A stretch of 64,000 bases of DNA, taken from NCBI RefSeq assembly GCF_014651615.1, contig NZ_BMXF01000002.1:162264-226263 (forward strand), read 5' to 3'. A model generated the notes under the pieces. That model did no database searches, was not told where the DNA came from, and saw only the letters and a list, made by a program, of their open reading frames with translations. Shown here piece after piece: positions 1-9,344 of this stretch. Source of the DNA: Persicitalea jodogahamensis. Its GTDB lineage: Bacteria > Bacteroidota > Bacteroidia > Cytophagales > Spirosomataceae. Made by a program: the position numbers and the translations under genes. The first letter of the stretch is position 1; the number at the start of each line of letters is the position of its first letter.

Positions 1-1240
1 GATCTTCCAGGCTGAGGTCGCCTTTTTCAAAGGCTGCCCCCTTGCCACCGTCAAAGCTGGCGTAGCGATCTTTACGAATTTTGTGGTACTCGCCATTTTG
101 GATGATCTTGTCAGCAACGAGCAGGGCCCGGGCCACGACATCCATGCCGCCGATGTGAGCGTGGAAAATATCTTCCACATCGGTAGAGTTACGACGGCGC
201 TTGGCGTCGAAATTGATGCCGCCGCCAGCCAGTCCACCCGCGTCGAGGATGATGAGCATAGCTTGCGTCCACTCCATGAGGTCGTTGGGGAATTGGTCCG
301 TGTCCCAGCCGTTCTGGTAGTCGCCCCGGTTGGCATCGATGGAGCCAAGCAGTCCCGCGTCGGCGGCCACTTGCAGCTCGTGCTGGAAAGTATGGCCGGC
401 CAGCGTGGCGTGGTTCACTTCCAGGTTCAGCGAGAAATCGTCCAGCAGATCATGCTGCCGCAGGAATCCAATGACCGTGGCGGCATCGTAGTCATACTGG
501 TGTTTCGTAGGCTCGCAGGGCTTAGGCTCAATGAAGAATTTGCCCTGGAAGCCATTCTGGCGGGCGTAAGCCACGGCCAGTTTCAGCATTTGGGCAAAAT
601 GTTCCTGCTCGCGCTTCATGTCGGTATTGAGCAGCGTCATGTAGCCTTCGCGGCCACCCCAGAACACATAGTTCTCGCCACCCAGGGCGATGGTGGCATC
701 CAGCGCCATCTTGATCTGAGCCCCAGCGTGGGTAGCCACTGCGAAATCAGGATTGGTGGAAGCCCCATTCATATAACGGTGATGGCTGAACAGGTTAGCT
801 GTTCCCCAGAGGAGTTTTGCTCCGCTATCGGCTTGCTTTTGTTTGAGGTAGTCGGTAAGGGTTTTAATTCGCCCCTCGTTTTCGCGCACGTCATCGGCGT
901 AGTCTACTACGTCCAGATCGTGAAAGCAGTAGTAGGGAGCACCGATTTTGGTAATGAATTCAAAAGCGGCGTCGGCCTTATCCTTGGCCCGTGCAACGGG
1001 GTCGCTTTTTTCATCCCACGGATAAAATAATGTTTGCCCGCCAAAGGGATCAAGACCCGAGCCGCAGAATGTGTGCCAGTACGCCACCGCAAAGCGCAGG
1101 TGTTCTTTCATGGTTTTTCCGCCTACCACGCGGTTTTCGTCATACCAGCGGAAAGCTAACGGGTTGTCGGTTTCGGGACCTTCGTATTTGATTTGTCCGA
1201 CACCTTTAAAGTATTCGCGGTCTCCTAAGAGAATATCCAT
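1..1240 (-). CDS. xylA: Xylose isomerase (3' end outside window)
   Basis: Interconverts D-xylose and D-xylulose in the cytoplasm, the first step of xylose use. Read on the minus strand from ATG at 1240, the protein begins [15 protein letters not shown] and stays open to base 1, giving 413 codons of a family that is usually about 440 long; the C-terminus therefore lies outside the window. Visible family signatures are [11 protein letters not shown] with the catalytic His-Asp pair, [15 protein letters not shown] with the metal-binding Glu and catalytic Lys, [11 protein letters not shown], and the metal-binding stretch [20 protein letters not shown]. This is the long class II form. The next gene upstream on the same strand (PpiD-like) is separated by a terminator, so xylA should have its own promoter in 1241-1330. 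The 315-residue plus-strand frame inside it is antisense shadow. Confidence 0.96.
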   Translation of the reverse strand, partial: MDILLGDREYFKGVGQIKYEGPETDNPLAFRWYDENRVVGGKTMKEHLRFAVAYWHTFCGSGLDPFGGQTLFYPWDEKSDPVARAKDKADAAFEFITKIGAPYYCFHDLDVVDYADDVRENEGRIKTLTDYLKQKQADSGAKLLWGTANLFSHHRYMNGASTNPDFAVATHAGAQIKMALDATIALGGENYVFWGGREGYMTLLNTDMKREQEHFAQMLKLAVAYARQNGFQGKFFIEPKPCEPTKHQYDYDAATVIGFLRQHDLLDDFSLNLEVNHATLAGHTFQHELQVAADAGLLGSIDANRGDYQNGWDTDQFPNDLMEWTQAMLIILDAGGLAGGGINFDAKRRRNSTDVEDIFHAHIGGMDVVARALLVADKIIQNGEYHKIRKDRYASFDGGKGAAFEKGDLSLED

Positions 1241-1330
1241 TTTGAATGTAGGTTATGAGAAATAAATTATGAGATGACTTTTAAAGTGTAAAGATGACAT
1301 TTTATAATAAATCTACCCTTCACTTTATAG

Positions 1331-1365
1331 AAAAAGGCCGGGGCGTTGTTGGCTCCGGCCTTTTT
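1331..1365 (-). terminator. Rho-independent terminator after the PpiD-like gene
   Basis: Inverted repeat with arms AAAAAGGCCGG and CCGGCCTTTTTT around a 12-13 nt loop. It follows the stop of the PpiD-like gene and separates it from xylA. A and T runs on both sides would let it work in either direction. Confidence 0.8.
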
Positions 1366-1393
1366 TAGAAAAGTATTTTTGACTGGTTATCTA

Positions 1394-3505
1394 CTAAAAA
1401 AACTTGGCGCGGCGATCGACAATGTTCGCATTGTCGCGCACGGCTTCGTTCAGCAGAAAGCTGGCGCGGCTTTCGATATTTTGCTGAATTTGCGATTTGT
1501 AAGGTGTGTAGTCGGCGATTTGCGGAGCAGGCGTTTTGCTGAGTTGCTCCATCACGAATACCCCGTTTTCTCCGGCGAAAGGCTTAGTTTTCTGGCCCTT
1601 CTTCGAGCCGAACCCTTTGCCCAAGGCGTAAGGATCAAAGCCAGCCGAGCTCAACAAGCCCGTTGCCAGCGTGATGTCGTCGGCCGTTTCTACCAGCGCA
1701 CCGGCGCCGTACTTCTTGGCGGCAGCTTCCAGGTCGCTTACAGTGCCCAGTTTGCTAATAATCTGCTCTGCTTTGAGCTGGTTGCGCACTTTGGCGGTTA
1801 GTTCGTCGCGGAAGTCGTCCACTTTCACATCGTCGGCGTCCGTTTTTCCGGTGAGCACGGCTACAACGTACTGATCGTCCGTCTCGAATACCTGCGAAAC
1901 CTTGTTAAGACCCGTTTTGTCATTGAAAGCCCAACGCACGATTTCGCGGGCGTTCTGGATCGCGTTGACATTGTTGGCATTTTCGGGAATGCGCGTTGCG
2001 GTAGCAATCACCAGCGACTTGTCCTTAGCCACAGCCTCGTCGAATTCTTCTTTGTTATCAACCGAAGCGGCAAACTGGTCAGCCTTGCGATAGGCGTCAT
2101 CGCGGGTAGCCTGGCTAGGTGCAATGGTTTTGGCAATCGTCGCCAGACGATAGAGCGTGTTAGACTTGGCGTCAGTCACCTTGATGATATGGTAGCCAAA
2201 CTGGCTTTCTACCAGGCGAGGGATTAATCCGGTTCCACTATGAGAGAAAACCGCATCCTCGAAGGGCTTCACCATACCGCCGTTATTCTGGAAATAACCC
2301 AGGTCACCGCCCCGTTGGGCCGAACCCTGGTCGGTGCTGTTGGTGGCGGCCAGAGCCTCAAAACTGGCTCCACCACGAAGCTGGTTCAGGATGCCCTCCG
2401 CTTTTTGCCGAGCAACAGCTTTGGCCGAATCGGAGGGGTTTTCGAAACTGATCAAAATGTGGCTGGCGCGCACCGTTGATAGTGAGTCCTTCCGCGTGCC
2501 GCCGTATTTATAGATAAAGTAGGTGTCACCCTCACGGTAAGGTCCGTAAACTCCGCCCGGTACAAAGGTCGTAACAGCTTCCTTCAACTGGTCGCTCATG
2601 TTGGCGTAGGACATGGTCGTTGGCACTGCGATGTCCGAGTTCATGCGGGCATAGGCTGAGTCATTGGCTGCCGAAGCCAGGCCACGAGCCAGATTTTTGA
2701 TCTCCGTGTTAAGGGTCGCACTATCCTCAGTATTGGGTACCACAGGGAAAGTCACGTACTGGATCGTACGTGTGTCCATGCCCTTGTACTCATCCTTATG
2801 ATCTTTGAGGTACGAAGACAGCTGCGAATCAGTCACTTTAATGGTTGTGTCCGGCACAGAGTAGAATGGCACGTACAGGTAACGCAGATTGGCTTTGGTG
2901 TTCTGAGCCATGTACTCCTTCTCAGCCTCGGCCTTGGTCACGTATGAAGACATCTGGATGATGCCCTCGTACTTCTGACGGAGGCGATCCGCGTAAAGAT
3001 TTTTCTCGAAGTCAGCCCACGACTGCTGCTGCGGCAGGGGAAGCGTTTTCAGGTTTTTGAGGTAGTTGACAACGGCACTCTTATCAAAAGCGCCCGTGGT
3101 GGGGTTGGCGAAGGCCTGCTGAATGGCGGGGCTGATGTTATTGCCCTGCACCATATCGGTCTTTTCCTCGTCGGTGACAGTCAGGCCCAGTTTGTCGTAT
3201 TGCTTTTTGTAGGCAATGTCGATAATCATCTGGTTCCAGGCCTGCTCGCGCAGAGCAGTCAGCTCTTGTTCGCCCGCTGCGCGGCCTGTCTGGGCTTCGT
3301 AGTTTTGGCGCATCACGTCCATTCTGGCCTGAAAATCCTGAATATTAATCTCCTTCCCGTCAATTTCGCCGAGGGTCTGGTTATTGCCCCCCCCGAAAAG
3401 CGTGTTGTTGCCGAAGAGGTCACCCAGTACGAAAAGGGTAATACTGACACCGATGAACCCCACGGCCCAACCGGACTTTTCTCTAATCTTGTTAATTACT
3501 GACAT
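1394..3505 (-). CDS. PpiD/SurA-type peptidylprolyl isomerase chaperone
   Basis: A 703-residue membrane-anchored folding factor expected in the periplasm. An N-terminal transmembrane segment (about residues 13-29, GWAVGFIGVSITLFVLG) is followed by a SurA-N-like helical region (about 40-200). A parvulin PPIase domain covers about 346-445, starting ASHILISFENPSDSAKA and containing RGGDLGYFQNNGGMVKPFE and FGYHIIKV. A long C-terminal region containing a second, degenerate parvulin-like unit completes it. This order is that of PpiD, which helps newly exported outer-membrane proteins fold; the assignment of role is by family. The start ATG at 3505 gives the short cytoplasmic tail MSVINKIREKSG typical of the family. 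It is transcribed alone, with a terminator downstream at 1331-1365. Confidence 0.9.
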   Translation of the reverse strand: MSVINKIREKSGWAVGFIGVSITLFVLGDLFGNNTLFGGGNNQTLGEIDGKEINIQDFQARMDVMRQNYEAQTGRAAGEQELTALREQAWNQMIIDIAYKKQYDKLGLTVTDEEKTDMVQGNNISPAIQQAFANPTTGAFDKSAVVNYLKNLKTLPLPQQQSWADFEKNLYADRLRQKYEGIIQMSSYVTKAEAEKEYMAQNTKANLRYLYVPFYSVPDTTIKVTDSQLSSYLKDHKDEYKGMDTRTIQYVTFPVVPNTEDSATLNTEIKNLARGLASAANDSAYARMNSDIAVPTTMSYANMSDQLKEAVTTFVPGGVYGPYREGDTYFIYKYGGTRKDSLSTVRASHILISFENPSDSAKAVARQKAEGILNQLRGGASFEALAATNSTDQGSAQRGGDLGYFQNNGGMVKPFEDAVFSHSGTGLIPRLVESQFGYHIIKVTDAKSNTLYRLATIAKTIAPSQATRDDAYRKADQFAASVDNKEEFDEAVAKDKSLVIATATRIPENANNVNAIQNAREIVRWAFNDKTGLNKVSQVFETDDQYVVAVLTGKTDADDVKVDDFRDELTAKVRNQLKAEQIISKLGTVSDLEAAAKKYGAGALVETADDITLATGLLSSAGFDPYALGKGFGSKKGQKTKPFAGENGVFVMEQLSKTPAPQIADYTPYKSQIQQNIESRASFLLNEAVRDNANIVDRRAKFF

Positions 3506-3663
3506 AGTACATTTTCAAATTTGACCCGCAAAATAAAATCTTTTCTCCGTGGTATCCAAGAATGGTGCTAAAAAGGGATGTAGAAGTGGCAAAGTTCCCT
3601 AGTGCCAAAGCGACAAAGTTTTTGAAATTAAGTAAGTAGGGATAGCCGCAAAATCAATTTGCC

Positions 3664-4878
3664 TCAACTCTCAACTACCTTAAAGCTTCGCCGCGCCAGG
3701 ATGGTACTTATCAACGCCAGCACGGCGGCGAGCAGCATGGGGGCTCCAGGGAAGTACAGATAAGTATCATGGCGGGTGAAGTAAGCAAAGAGGCCGGTCA
3801 TGAGCGGTGGGCCGATGATGGCCGTAACGCTTTGCAAACTGGTAAGCCCTCCCTGCAACTCGCCTTGTTCATTGGGAGGGACCTGTGTGGAAACCAACCC
3901 CTGGATGGCAGGGCCCGCAATACCGCCCAGGATATAGGGAACCATGAAAGCATACATCATCCACCCTTGGGAGGCAAAAGCAAATAACGTCAGCCCGATG
4001 GAGCTGAACAACAGGCCGATGTACACACTGCGTTCGCGACCTAGTTTGGGAATAATCACGCGGATCAGTCCGCCCTGGACAATGGCGCTGAGCAATCCCA
4101 CTGCACCGAGCGAGTACCCGATCTGGGCTTCGTGCCAGTCAAATTTCTCCATGGTGTAGTACGACCATACGCTTTGAACGGCATGGGAAGCGATGTAAAG
4201 CAGCACCAGCGAAACAATCAACCCGGCAATGACCGGAAACTTGCGCAGGTGCCGCAGGGCTCCCGCCGGATTGGCCCGCTTCCAGCTGAATGAGCGCCGG
4301 TTCTCGGGCTTGAGCGACTCCGGCAGGACGAAATAGCCGTAAAGCCAGTTGACCAGCGAAAGTACTGCCGCCGCAAGAAAGGGCACCCGCGAGCCGTACT
4401 GCCCCAGCAGGCCGCCGATGACCGGACCTATAATAAAGCCCAACCCGAAAGCAGCGCCGATCAGCCCGAAGTTCTGAGCCCGGTTTTCGGGGGTACTTAC
4501 GTCGGCGATGTAGGCGGCTCCCGTGGTGAAACTACCCCCGAGAAATCCGGCGATGACGCGACCGACAAACAGCCAGCCAATGGTGGGAGCAAAAGCCAGA
4601 AAGAGGTAATCCATGCCGAAACCGAAGAGTGAAGCCAGCAGGATCGGGCGCCGGCCGTACTGATCGCTGAGGCCGCCAATGACCGGAGCGCTCAAAAACT
4701 GAACGAAGGCGTAGGTGAACAGCAGCCAGCCCCCGTAGCGTGCCGCCTGGCTCAGCGAACCGCCAATAAGTTCCGTGATGAGGGTGGGAAGCACCGGGAT
4801 GATGATACCGATGCCCGTGATGTCTATCAGTAAGGTGATGAAGATGAAGCCGAGGGCGGCAGGGCGCTTGGAAGCCAT
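3664..4878 (-). CDS. MFS transporter of the DHA1/TetA type
   Basis: An inner-membrane proton-driven exporter of 404 residues with twelve predicted transmembrane helices. The opening segment [18 protein letters not shown] and the loop 2-3 motif [13 protein letters not shown] place it in the DHA1 branch near TetA-like multidrug/tetracycline exporters; the second-half motif is present as GGLTSLQ. The substrate cannot be told from sequence, and no tetracycline-responsive TetR gene lies beside it, so I would not call it a resistance gene. A TTG nine bases upstream (4887) is also in frame, but ATG at 4878 ([11 protein letters not shown]) is the better start. It stands alone between the PpiD-like gene and a 467-base gap. 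Confidence 0.85.
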   Translation of the reverse strand: MASKRPAALGFIFITLLIDITGIGIIIPVLPTLITELIGGSLSQAARYGGWLLFTYAFVQFLSAPVIGGLSDQYGRRPILLASLFGFGMDYLFLAFAPTIGWLFVGRVIAGFLGGSFTTGAAYIADVSTPENRAQNFGLIGAAFGLGFIIGPVIGGLLGQYGSRVPFLAAAVLSLVNWLYGYFVLPESLKPENRRSFSWKRANPAGALRHLRKFPVIAGLIVSLVLLYIASHAVQSVWSYYTMEKFDWHEAQIGYSLGAVGLLSAIVQGGLIRVIIPKLGRERSVYIGLLFSSIGLTLFAFASQGWMMYAFMVPYILGGIAGPAIQGLVSTQVPPNEQGELQGGLTSLQSVTAIIGPPLMTGLFAYFTRHDTYLYFPGAPMLLAAVLALISTILARRSFKVVES

Positions 4879-5186
4879 ATTTTGCAAAAATTTCCCAAAA
4901 GTACGGTTTATTCTAGTGCAGGTGGAAGGGAATTGTCAGGCATTTTGTTTTAGCCCGTTCAAAAGTCTGCTGATAACGCGTCATTTCAAACCGTATGGAG
5001 AAGCGCTGTTGAGCGCATGTAAAAGATGTTCACATCGGAAACATATACAAGGCTCGACATTAGACAGAAAAACCCACTGTCCAGGCTATCAATCCCGCTT
5101 GAAAAAATTAAATCATGGGTATTTATATCAACTTTTCTAAGATTTAATATAAATAAAATGCTTTCGAGTGCTTGTTCGATAAACCT

Positions 5187-5219
5187 GCAACAATAAGCTA
5201 ATTCTCCGCAACAATAAGC
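5187..5219. repeat. Two direct copies of a 12-mer in a gene-free stretch
   Basis: GCAACAATAAGC occurs at 5187-5198 and again at 5208-5219, a 21-base period (two helical turns). It lies about 130 bases upstream of the small secreted protein gene at 5346. The spacing suits a regulator binding one face of the DNA, but no regulator is identified. The remainder of 4879-5345 is AT-rich and I see no gene or RNA in it. Confidence 0.4.
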
Positions 5220-5345
5220 CACGGCTTTGATAGAATGAGCCAAGTCCGGTCAAGCGCAACCAGCGACCTTTGTAATGTTCGCTGCTGAGCAATACACGGA
5301 CACTTCAATCACTCATTTTATCATAAACTTATAAATACTACGATC

Positions 5346-5732
5346 ATGAACGCTTTCAAAACTTCCGCTATCGCCTTTACTTTTGCTCTTTTGTCTGCCG
5401 CTTCTTTACAAGCGCAAAGTACCACCCCCAAAACGTTCGGCACCAGCCTCTACCGCGTGCAGAACAGCATGAAGATGCGCCTGAGTGTGGAGAAAACCCC
5501 TGGCGAAACAGTCAGTGTCCGCCTGATAGACCAGGACGGAAAAGAATTGCACCGCGAGTCGATAGGCCGCCGGATCGATAAATACGGCTGCTATTTCGAT
5601 TTTTCAAAAGTTGAGGACGGTGACTACACCATCGAAATTGCCAACGGCGCCGAGGTTGAGCGCAAAGCTATCCATCTGGGCAGCAAAGAGGTAGTGAAAG
5701 CTCCCGCCCGTGCGCTCGTTGCGCTGAACTGA
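5346..5732 (+). CDS. Small secreted protein of unknown function
   Basis: A 128-residue protein with a clear Sec signal peptide (MNAFKTSAIAFTFALLSAAS, cleavage near SLQAQS). The mature part is about 105 residues, charged and predicted to be beta-rich (KMRLSVEKTPGETVSVRLID, then GDYTIEIANGAEVERKAI). This resembles a single Ig-like or T9SS-associated beta-sandwich of the kind found in many Bacteroidota secreted proteins, but I do not recognise a named family. There is no lipobox and no membrane anchor, so it should be free in the periplasm or outside the cell. It is monocistronic: a gene-free region with direct repeats lies upstream and a strong terminator lies 54 bases after its stop. Confidence 0.7.
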   Translation: MNAFKTSAIAFTFALLSAASLQAQSTTPKTFGTSLYRVQNSMKMRLSVEKTPGETVSVRLIDQDGKELHRESIGRRIDKYGCYFDFSKVEDGDYTIEIANGAEVERKAIHLGSKEVVKAPARALVALN

Positions 5733-5785
5733 ATATGTGCGCAAAGAAGCTAATCCTCATACGATTAGGTTAGGTTAATAATCTG

Positions 5786-5818
5786 GAAACCCCCGCTCCG
5801 ACTGGAACGGGGGTTTTT
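5786..5818 (+). terminator. Rho-independent terminator after the small secreted protein
   Basis: Stem AACCCCCG / CGGGGGTT with an 11-14 nt loop, followed by TTTTT. It sits 54 bases after the stop at 5732. Confidence 0.85.
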
Positions 5819-5963
5819 GAATGCTCAATTGGGCGGATCAGACTTTGCCAACATGCCCGCTCAGGTAGTTTGCGGACTAAGAGCCATCTGATCAATGCAG
5901 TGGAAGCGCTCACCATCAGGTAGGATGCTGGTAATGAAGGAAAAAGCCTCTTGTATAATAAGT

Positions 5964-6006
5964 AAGGAAGGGGGCGGCGACGTATGCTGCGTCGCCATTC
6001 CTTTTG
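5964..6006 (+). terminator. Second hairpin, possible terminator or leader structure
   Basis: Compound inverted repeat: outer arms AAGGAA / TTCCTT and inner arms GGCGAC / GTCGCC, followed by TTTT. The DNA between 5819 and 5963 holds no gene I can recognise. The hairpin lies 127 bases before the Gfo/Idh/MocA gene and could end stray transcription or belong to that gene's leader. Confidence 0.4.
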
Positions 6007-6132
6007 AATGTAAGTAGGAGTAAAGTCTACCTTTTTCGATTGGAATTAGGGTAAATTTCCTTTACCTGTCGTCTTATTGGATAAATACCTGATTATGTTT
6101 CTCTTGTCGCGTCATTCCAAACCCTGATTTGT

Positions 6133-7440
6133 ATGCAAAACGAAAACCAACTGAACCGCCGCAGCTTCATTAAGAACTCGGCGGGCGTCGCGGTGGCCCT
6201 GTCGCTACCCACTATCATTCCTGCCCGTGCCTTCGGTGCCAACGACCGCGTGAGCGTGGCGGTACTGGGTGTGCACGGACGCGGCCAAAACCATATCTCG
6301 GGTTTCTCCAATCTGAAAAATGTGGAAGTCGCCACGCTCTGCGATCCCGATAATGTGGTTTTGCAGAAACGCGCCGGAGAGTTTGAGAAAAAATACAGCA
6401 AGAAGGTCAAGACGGAAATGGATTTGCGCAAAGTGTTTGACGACAAGTCGATCGACGCCGTGAGCATCGCCATGCCCAACCACTGGCACGCGCTGGCCAC
6501 GATCTGGGCCTGTCAGGCAGGCAAGGACGTCTACGTGGAAAAACCCGGCTCGCACGACTTTGCCGAAGGACCCAAAATCATCGAAGCTGCCAAAAAGTAC
6601 AAGCGCGTTGTTCAGCACGGCGTGCAGCTACGTAGCTCGGAGGCCATGAAAGAGGCCGTGAAGCATCTACGCGATGGCCTGATCGGCGATGTTTATATGG
6701 CCCGTGGGCTGGTGTTCAAGTGGCGGCCCGACCTGGGCGATAAGGGTACCAGTCCCGTTCCCGAAGGACTGGACTACGACCTCTGGACGGGGCCAGCGCA
6801 GATGAAGCCTTTTTCCGAAAACTACGTGCATTACAACTGGCACTGGTACTGGAACTACGGCAACGGCGACATCGGCAACCAGGGTATCCACGAAACCGAC
6901 CTCTGCATGTGGGGGCTGGGCGTGGATACTTTTCCCGAAAAAATCACTTCCGGCGGCGGTAAATTCCTTTGGAAAGATGCTCAGGAAACGCCCGAGGTAC
7001 TTTCTTCGACCTACATTTATCCCGACCAACGGAAAATCATCGAGTTCGAAGTGCGCCCCTGGATGACTAACGAAGAAGGCGGTACAGGCATCGGCAATAT
7101 CTTCTACGGCAGCGAGGGCTACATGGTCGTAAAAGGCTACGACTTCTACGAAACCTTCCTGGGCCGTGACCGCAAGCCCGGCCCCACGCGCAAAGCGGGA
7201 GGTGATCACTTCAAGAACTTCATCGACGCTGTGGTGGCGCGCGACCCATCCAAACTTAACGGTCCACCCGAAACGCTGCATTTGTCGTCGGGTCTGGCGC
7301 ACCTGGGCAACATTGCCTACCGCACCGGCCGCAGCCTGACCTTCGACCCCAAAAAAGAGAAGTTCGTCAACGACAAGGAGGCCGACGCCATGCTCAGCCG
7401 CGAGTACCGCGCGCCGTTCACGATGCCAAGGAACGTGTAG
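6133..7440 (+). CDS. TAT-exported Gfo/Idh/MocA family oxidoreductase
   Basis: A 435-residue NAD(P)-dependent oxidoreductase, predicted to act in the periplasm on a sugar or inositol derivative; the substrate is unknown. The N-terminus carries a twin-arginine signal (NRRSFIKNSAGVAVALSLP, cut near ARAFG), which suggests export in folded form with cofactor bound. The Rossmann half follows (VSVAVLGVHGRGQNH, then the family motif YVEKPGSHD, with the EKP lysine) and then the C-terminal beta-sheet domain with GNQGIHETDLCMWGLG. Long plus-strand coding with antisense shadow frames. In Bacteroidota such enzymes often work with DUF1080 (3-keto-disaccharide) proteins; one lies 15 kb away at 22462 but is not in the same operon. 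Confidence 0.93.
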   Translation: MQNENQLNRRSFIKNSAGVAVALSLPTIIPARAFGANDRVSVAVLGVHGRGQNHISGFSNLKNVEVATLCDPDNVVLQKRAGEFEKKYSKKVKTEMDLRKVFDDKSIDAVSIAMPNHWHALATIWACQAGKDVYVEKPGSHDFAEGPKIIEAAKKYKRVVQHGVQLRSSEAMKEAVKHLRDGLIGDVYMARGLVFKWRPDLGDKGTSPVPEGLDYDLWTGPAQMKPFSENYVHYNWHWYWNYGNGDIGNQGIHETDLCMWGLGVDTFPEKITSGGGKFLWKDAQETPEVLSSTYIYPDQRKIIEFEVRPWMTNEEGGTGIGNIFYGSEGYMVVKGYDFYETFLGRDRKPGPTRKAGGDHFKNFIDAVVARDPSKLNGPPETLHLSSGLAHLGNIAYRTGRSLTFDPKKEKFVNDKEADAMLSREYRAPFTMPRNV

Positions 7441-7454
7441 GGAATGATTCGTAT

Positions 7455-7504
7455 GATTTCGGTGTAGTAAGTTTATTGGTAAAACAACCTGCTACACCGA
7501 AATC
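7455..7504. repeat. Perfect 13-bp inverted repeat before the DUF2480 gene
   Basis: GATTTCGGTGTAG (7455-7467) and its exact complement CTACACCGAAATC (7492-7504) enclose 24 bases. The right arm ends 9 bases before the ATG at 7514, so a folded transcript would bury the ribosome-binding region. It lies 14 bases after the previous stop and has no T-run, so it is not an ordinary terminator. Confidence 0.55.
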
Positions 7505-7513
7505 AATACAGTC

Positions 7514-8032
7514 ATGTCCACCGAAACAATTATCAATAAAGTAGCCAACAGCGGCCTGGTGTCGCTGGATCTGGAGGAACACTACCATCCTGGCGAAAGG
7601 GTAGTTTATGACCTGAAAGACAACCTTTTTCAGGGCCTGATCCTGCGGGAAAAAGATTTTCGGGAATTCCTGAAAAACCACGACTGGAGCGCGTACCAGG
7701 ATAAAAACGTCGCGATTGTGTGCAGTGAGGATGCCATTGTGCCCACCTGGGCCTACATGCTGCTGGCTGTCAAACTGGAGCCTTTCGCCCATGCCTTCGT
7801 ATTCGGTGATCTGACTGCGCTGGAAAACAAACTATTTTACGAAGCCCTCGAAAAGATAGACCCCGAAAACTACCGCAATGCGCGGGTCGTCATCAAGGGA
7901 TGCAGCAAGCACCCGGTACCTACCTCGGCTTACGTAGAAATCACGCGACGGCTCAAGCCCGTTGTCCAGAGCCTGATGTTCGGCGAGCCATGCAGCACCG
8001 TACCCCTCTACAAGCGCCCGCGCGTTTCCTAG
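7514..8032 (+). CDS. DUF2480 family protein
   Basis: A 172-residue cytoplasmic protein of the Bacteroidota-specific DUF2480 family; its function is not known. Recognised by the family's characteristic order: an opening NKVANSGLVSLDLEE, then YDLKDNLFQGLILREKDFRE, then the very conserved WAYMLLAVKLEP and VVIKGCSKHPVPTSAYVEIT, and the C-terminal LMFGEPCSTVPLYKRP. Length matches the family. There is no signal peptide or membrane segment. The conserved Cys residues (GCSK and EPCST) are worth noting as possible functional positions, but this is inference. A perfect inverted repeat lies just before the start. Confidence 0.88.
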   Translation: MSTETIINKVANSGLVSLDLEEHYHPGERVVYDLKDNLFQGLILREKDFREFLKNHDWSAYQDKNVAIVCSEDAIVPTWAYMLLAVKLEPFAHAFVFGDLTALENKLFYEALEKIDPENYRNARVVIKGCSKHPVPTSAYVEITRRLKPVVQSLMFGEPCSTVPLYKRPRVS

Positions 8033-8292
8033 CTCAGCGCTCAGCTGCGAGGGTGATATTTTGGGGATTTCTGCCTCTCACAGTTCAGCCAAAAACCTTT
8101 TTCAGTCGGTAAATTTGCGTACGGTTAGAGTGATAAATCGGATCTTTGTACGCCCATATCCGCTTGGTGAGGTTCGGCGTCCTGACTTTGTCGCTTTGCC
8201 ACTTCGACCCTTTTCTTCTCAAGACAGACAGGCATACTTTTTTAAAGTGGTGTTGAAATCATTTTTCAAACCCCTTTAAATAGATATACCTC

Positions 8293-8757
8293 ATGACTCA
8301 GAATATTTGGAAAGGCGTACTGGCCGGAGCCATCGCCGGCGTCGTAGGCACGGCCGTCAAAACCGCCTGGGAAGCATATATCCCCGCTCGCCCTGCCAAC
8401 CGCGATTCCCCCCCCGTGGTACTCGGCGATCGGGTAAAAGAAGAAGCCGCCGATAAAGATCTGACAAAAAGCGAGAAACCCGTTGTGGAGCAATCTATCC
8501 ACTGGGCGTTTGGAACGGGTATCGGGGCCTTGTACGGAGGCGTAGTCGAGGCTGTACCCCAAACTCAAAAAGGCATGGGCGGAATGTTGGGAACAGCCCT
8601 GTATGGCGTGACGCACGGATCGGTGTTGCCCATGATGAATACTGAGCCCTGGCCTCTGAAGCAACCTTTGAAATTTGCCGGAAGTGAGTTTGCCAGTCAC
8701 ATCGTTTATGGCGTCGTGGTTGAGTTCACACGTCGCTACGTCCGCAAATGGCTGTAA
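8293..8757 (+). CDS. DUF1440 / YagU-like membrane protein
   Basis: A 154-residue predicted inner-membrane protein with short glycine/alanine-rich hydrophobic segments (ILAGAIAGVVGTAVKTAWE-like start, then WAFGTGIGALYGGVVEA, GGMLGTALYGVTHGSVLP and FASHIVYGVVVEFTRRYV). This arrangement matches the YagU/DUF1440 family, for which a link to acid resistance has been reported in E. coli; no biochemical activity is established. It ends 8 bases before the convergent rnhB gene. The 260 bases upstream (8033-8292) contain no gene that I can see. Confidence 0.75.
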   Translation: MTQNIWKGVLAGAIAGVVGTAVKTAWEAYIPARPANRDSPPVVLGDRVKEEAADKDLTKSEKPVVEQSIHWAFGTGIGALYGGVVEAVPQTQKGMGGMLGTALYGVTHGSVLPMMNTEPWPLKQPLKFAGSEFASHIVYGVVVEFTRRYVRKWL

Positions 8758-8765
8758 AACAGGAA

Positions 8766-9344
8766 TCAGTAGTTGAGCCGGAAACTGCGGCGGTGGTAGA
8801 CCGTTGGGCCGTGCTCTTTTAGGGCGCGGCGGTGCTGGATGGTAGGGTACCCCACATTGGTCGCCCAGCCATATTGGGGAAAATCTGCCGCAAGACGTTC
8901 CATCAATTCGTCGCGGTAGGTCTTGGCCAGTACCGAGGCCGCCGCGATCGACAGGAAGAGAGAATCACCTTTGGTGATGCAGGTGTGCGGAACAAGCGGG
9001 TACGGCACGAATCGATTGCCATCCACGAGCAGATGCTCGGGCATTGTCCGAAGCTGGGCCACTGCCCGGTGCATGGCCAGGAAGCTGGCTTGTAGGATAT
9101 TAATTTCATCGATTTCCAGGTGCGAAGCCTCGGCCACAGCCCAGGCAAGGGCTTCGCACTCAATTTCATTTTTCAGAGCATTGCGTTGCTCTTTGCTGAG
9201 TTGCTTGGAGTCTGTCAACGAGGAGTGATGGTAGTCAGGCGGTAAGATCACCGCTGCCGCCACTACGGGACCAGCCAGGCAGCCCCGACCTACTTCGTCG
9301 AGCCCGGCTTCCACTAATCCTTCGGTATGGCAGGAGCGTAGCAT
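8766..9344 (-). CDS. rnhB: Ribonuclease HII
   Basis: Cuts the RNA strand of RNA-DNA hybrids and removes single ribonucleotides from DNA. The 192-residue protein has the hallmark EAGLDEVGRGCLAGPVVAAA at residues 12-31 (catalytic Asp-Glu of DEVGRG), the VDGNRFVPYP segment, AAASVLAKTYRDELM with its conserved Lys-Thr, and the family end HRRSFRLNY. The ATG at 9344 shares its A with the TGA of the BatA gene (TGATG overlap), so translation is very likely coupled. It is the last gene of the minus-strand DUF58-BatA operon. Confidence 0.96.
   Translation of the reverse strand: MLRSCHTEGLVEAGLDEVGRGCLAGPVVAAAVILPPDYHHSSLTDSKQLSKEQRNALKNEIECEALAWAVAEASHLEIDEINILQASFLAMHRAVAQLRTMPEHLLVDGNRFVPYPLVPHTCITKGDSLFLSIAAASVLAKTYRDELMERLAADFPQYGWATNVGYPTIQHRRALKEHGPTVYHRRSFRLNY

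Noticed and set aside
83..1030. 315-residue plus-strand frame
   Set aside because: Antisense of xylA, which reads cleanly on the other strand with all catalytic motifs.
3664..4878. Tetracycline resistance gene
   Set aside because: Only the general DHA1 pattern is visible and there is no TetR neighbour, so the substrate cannot be named.
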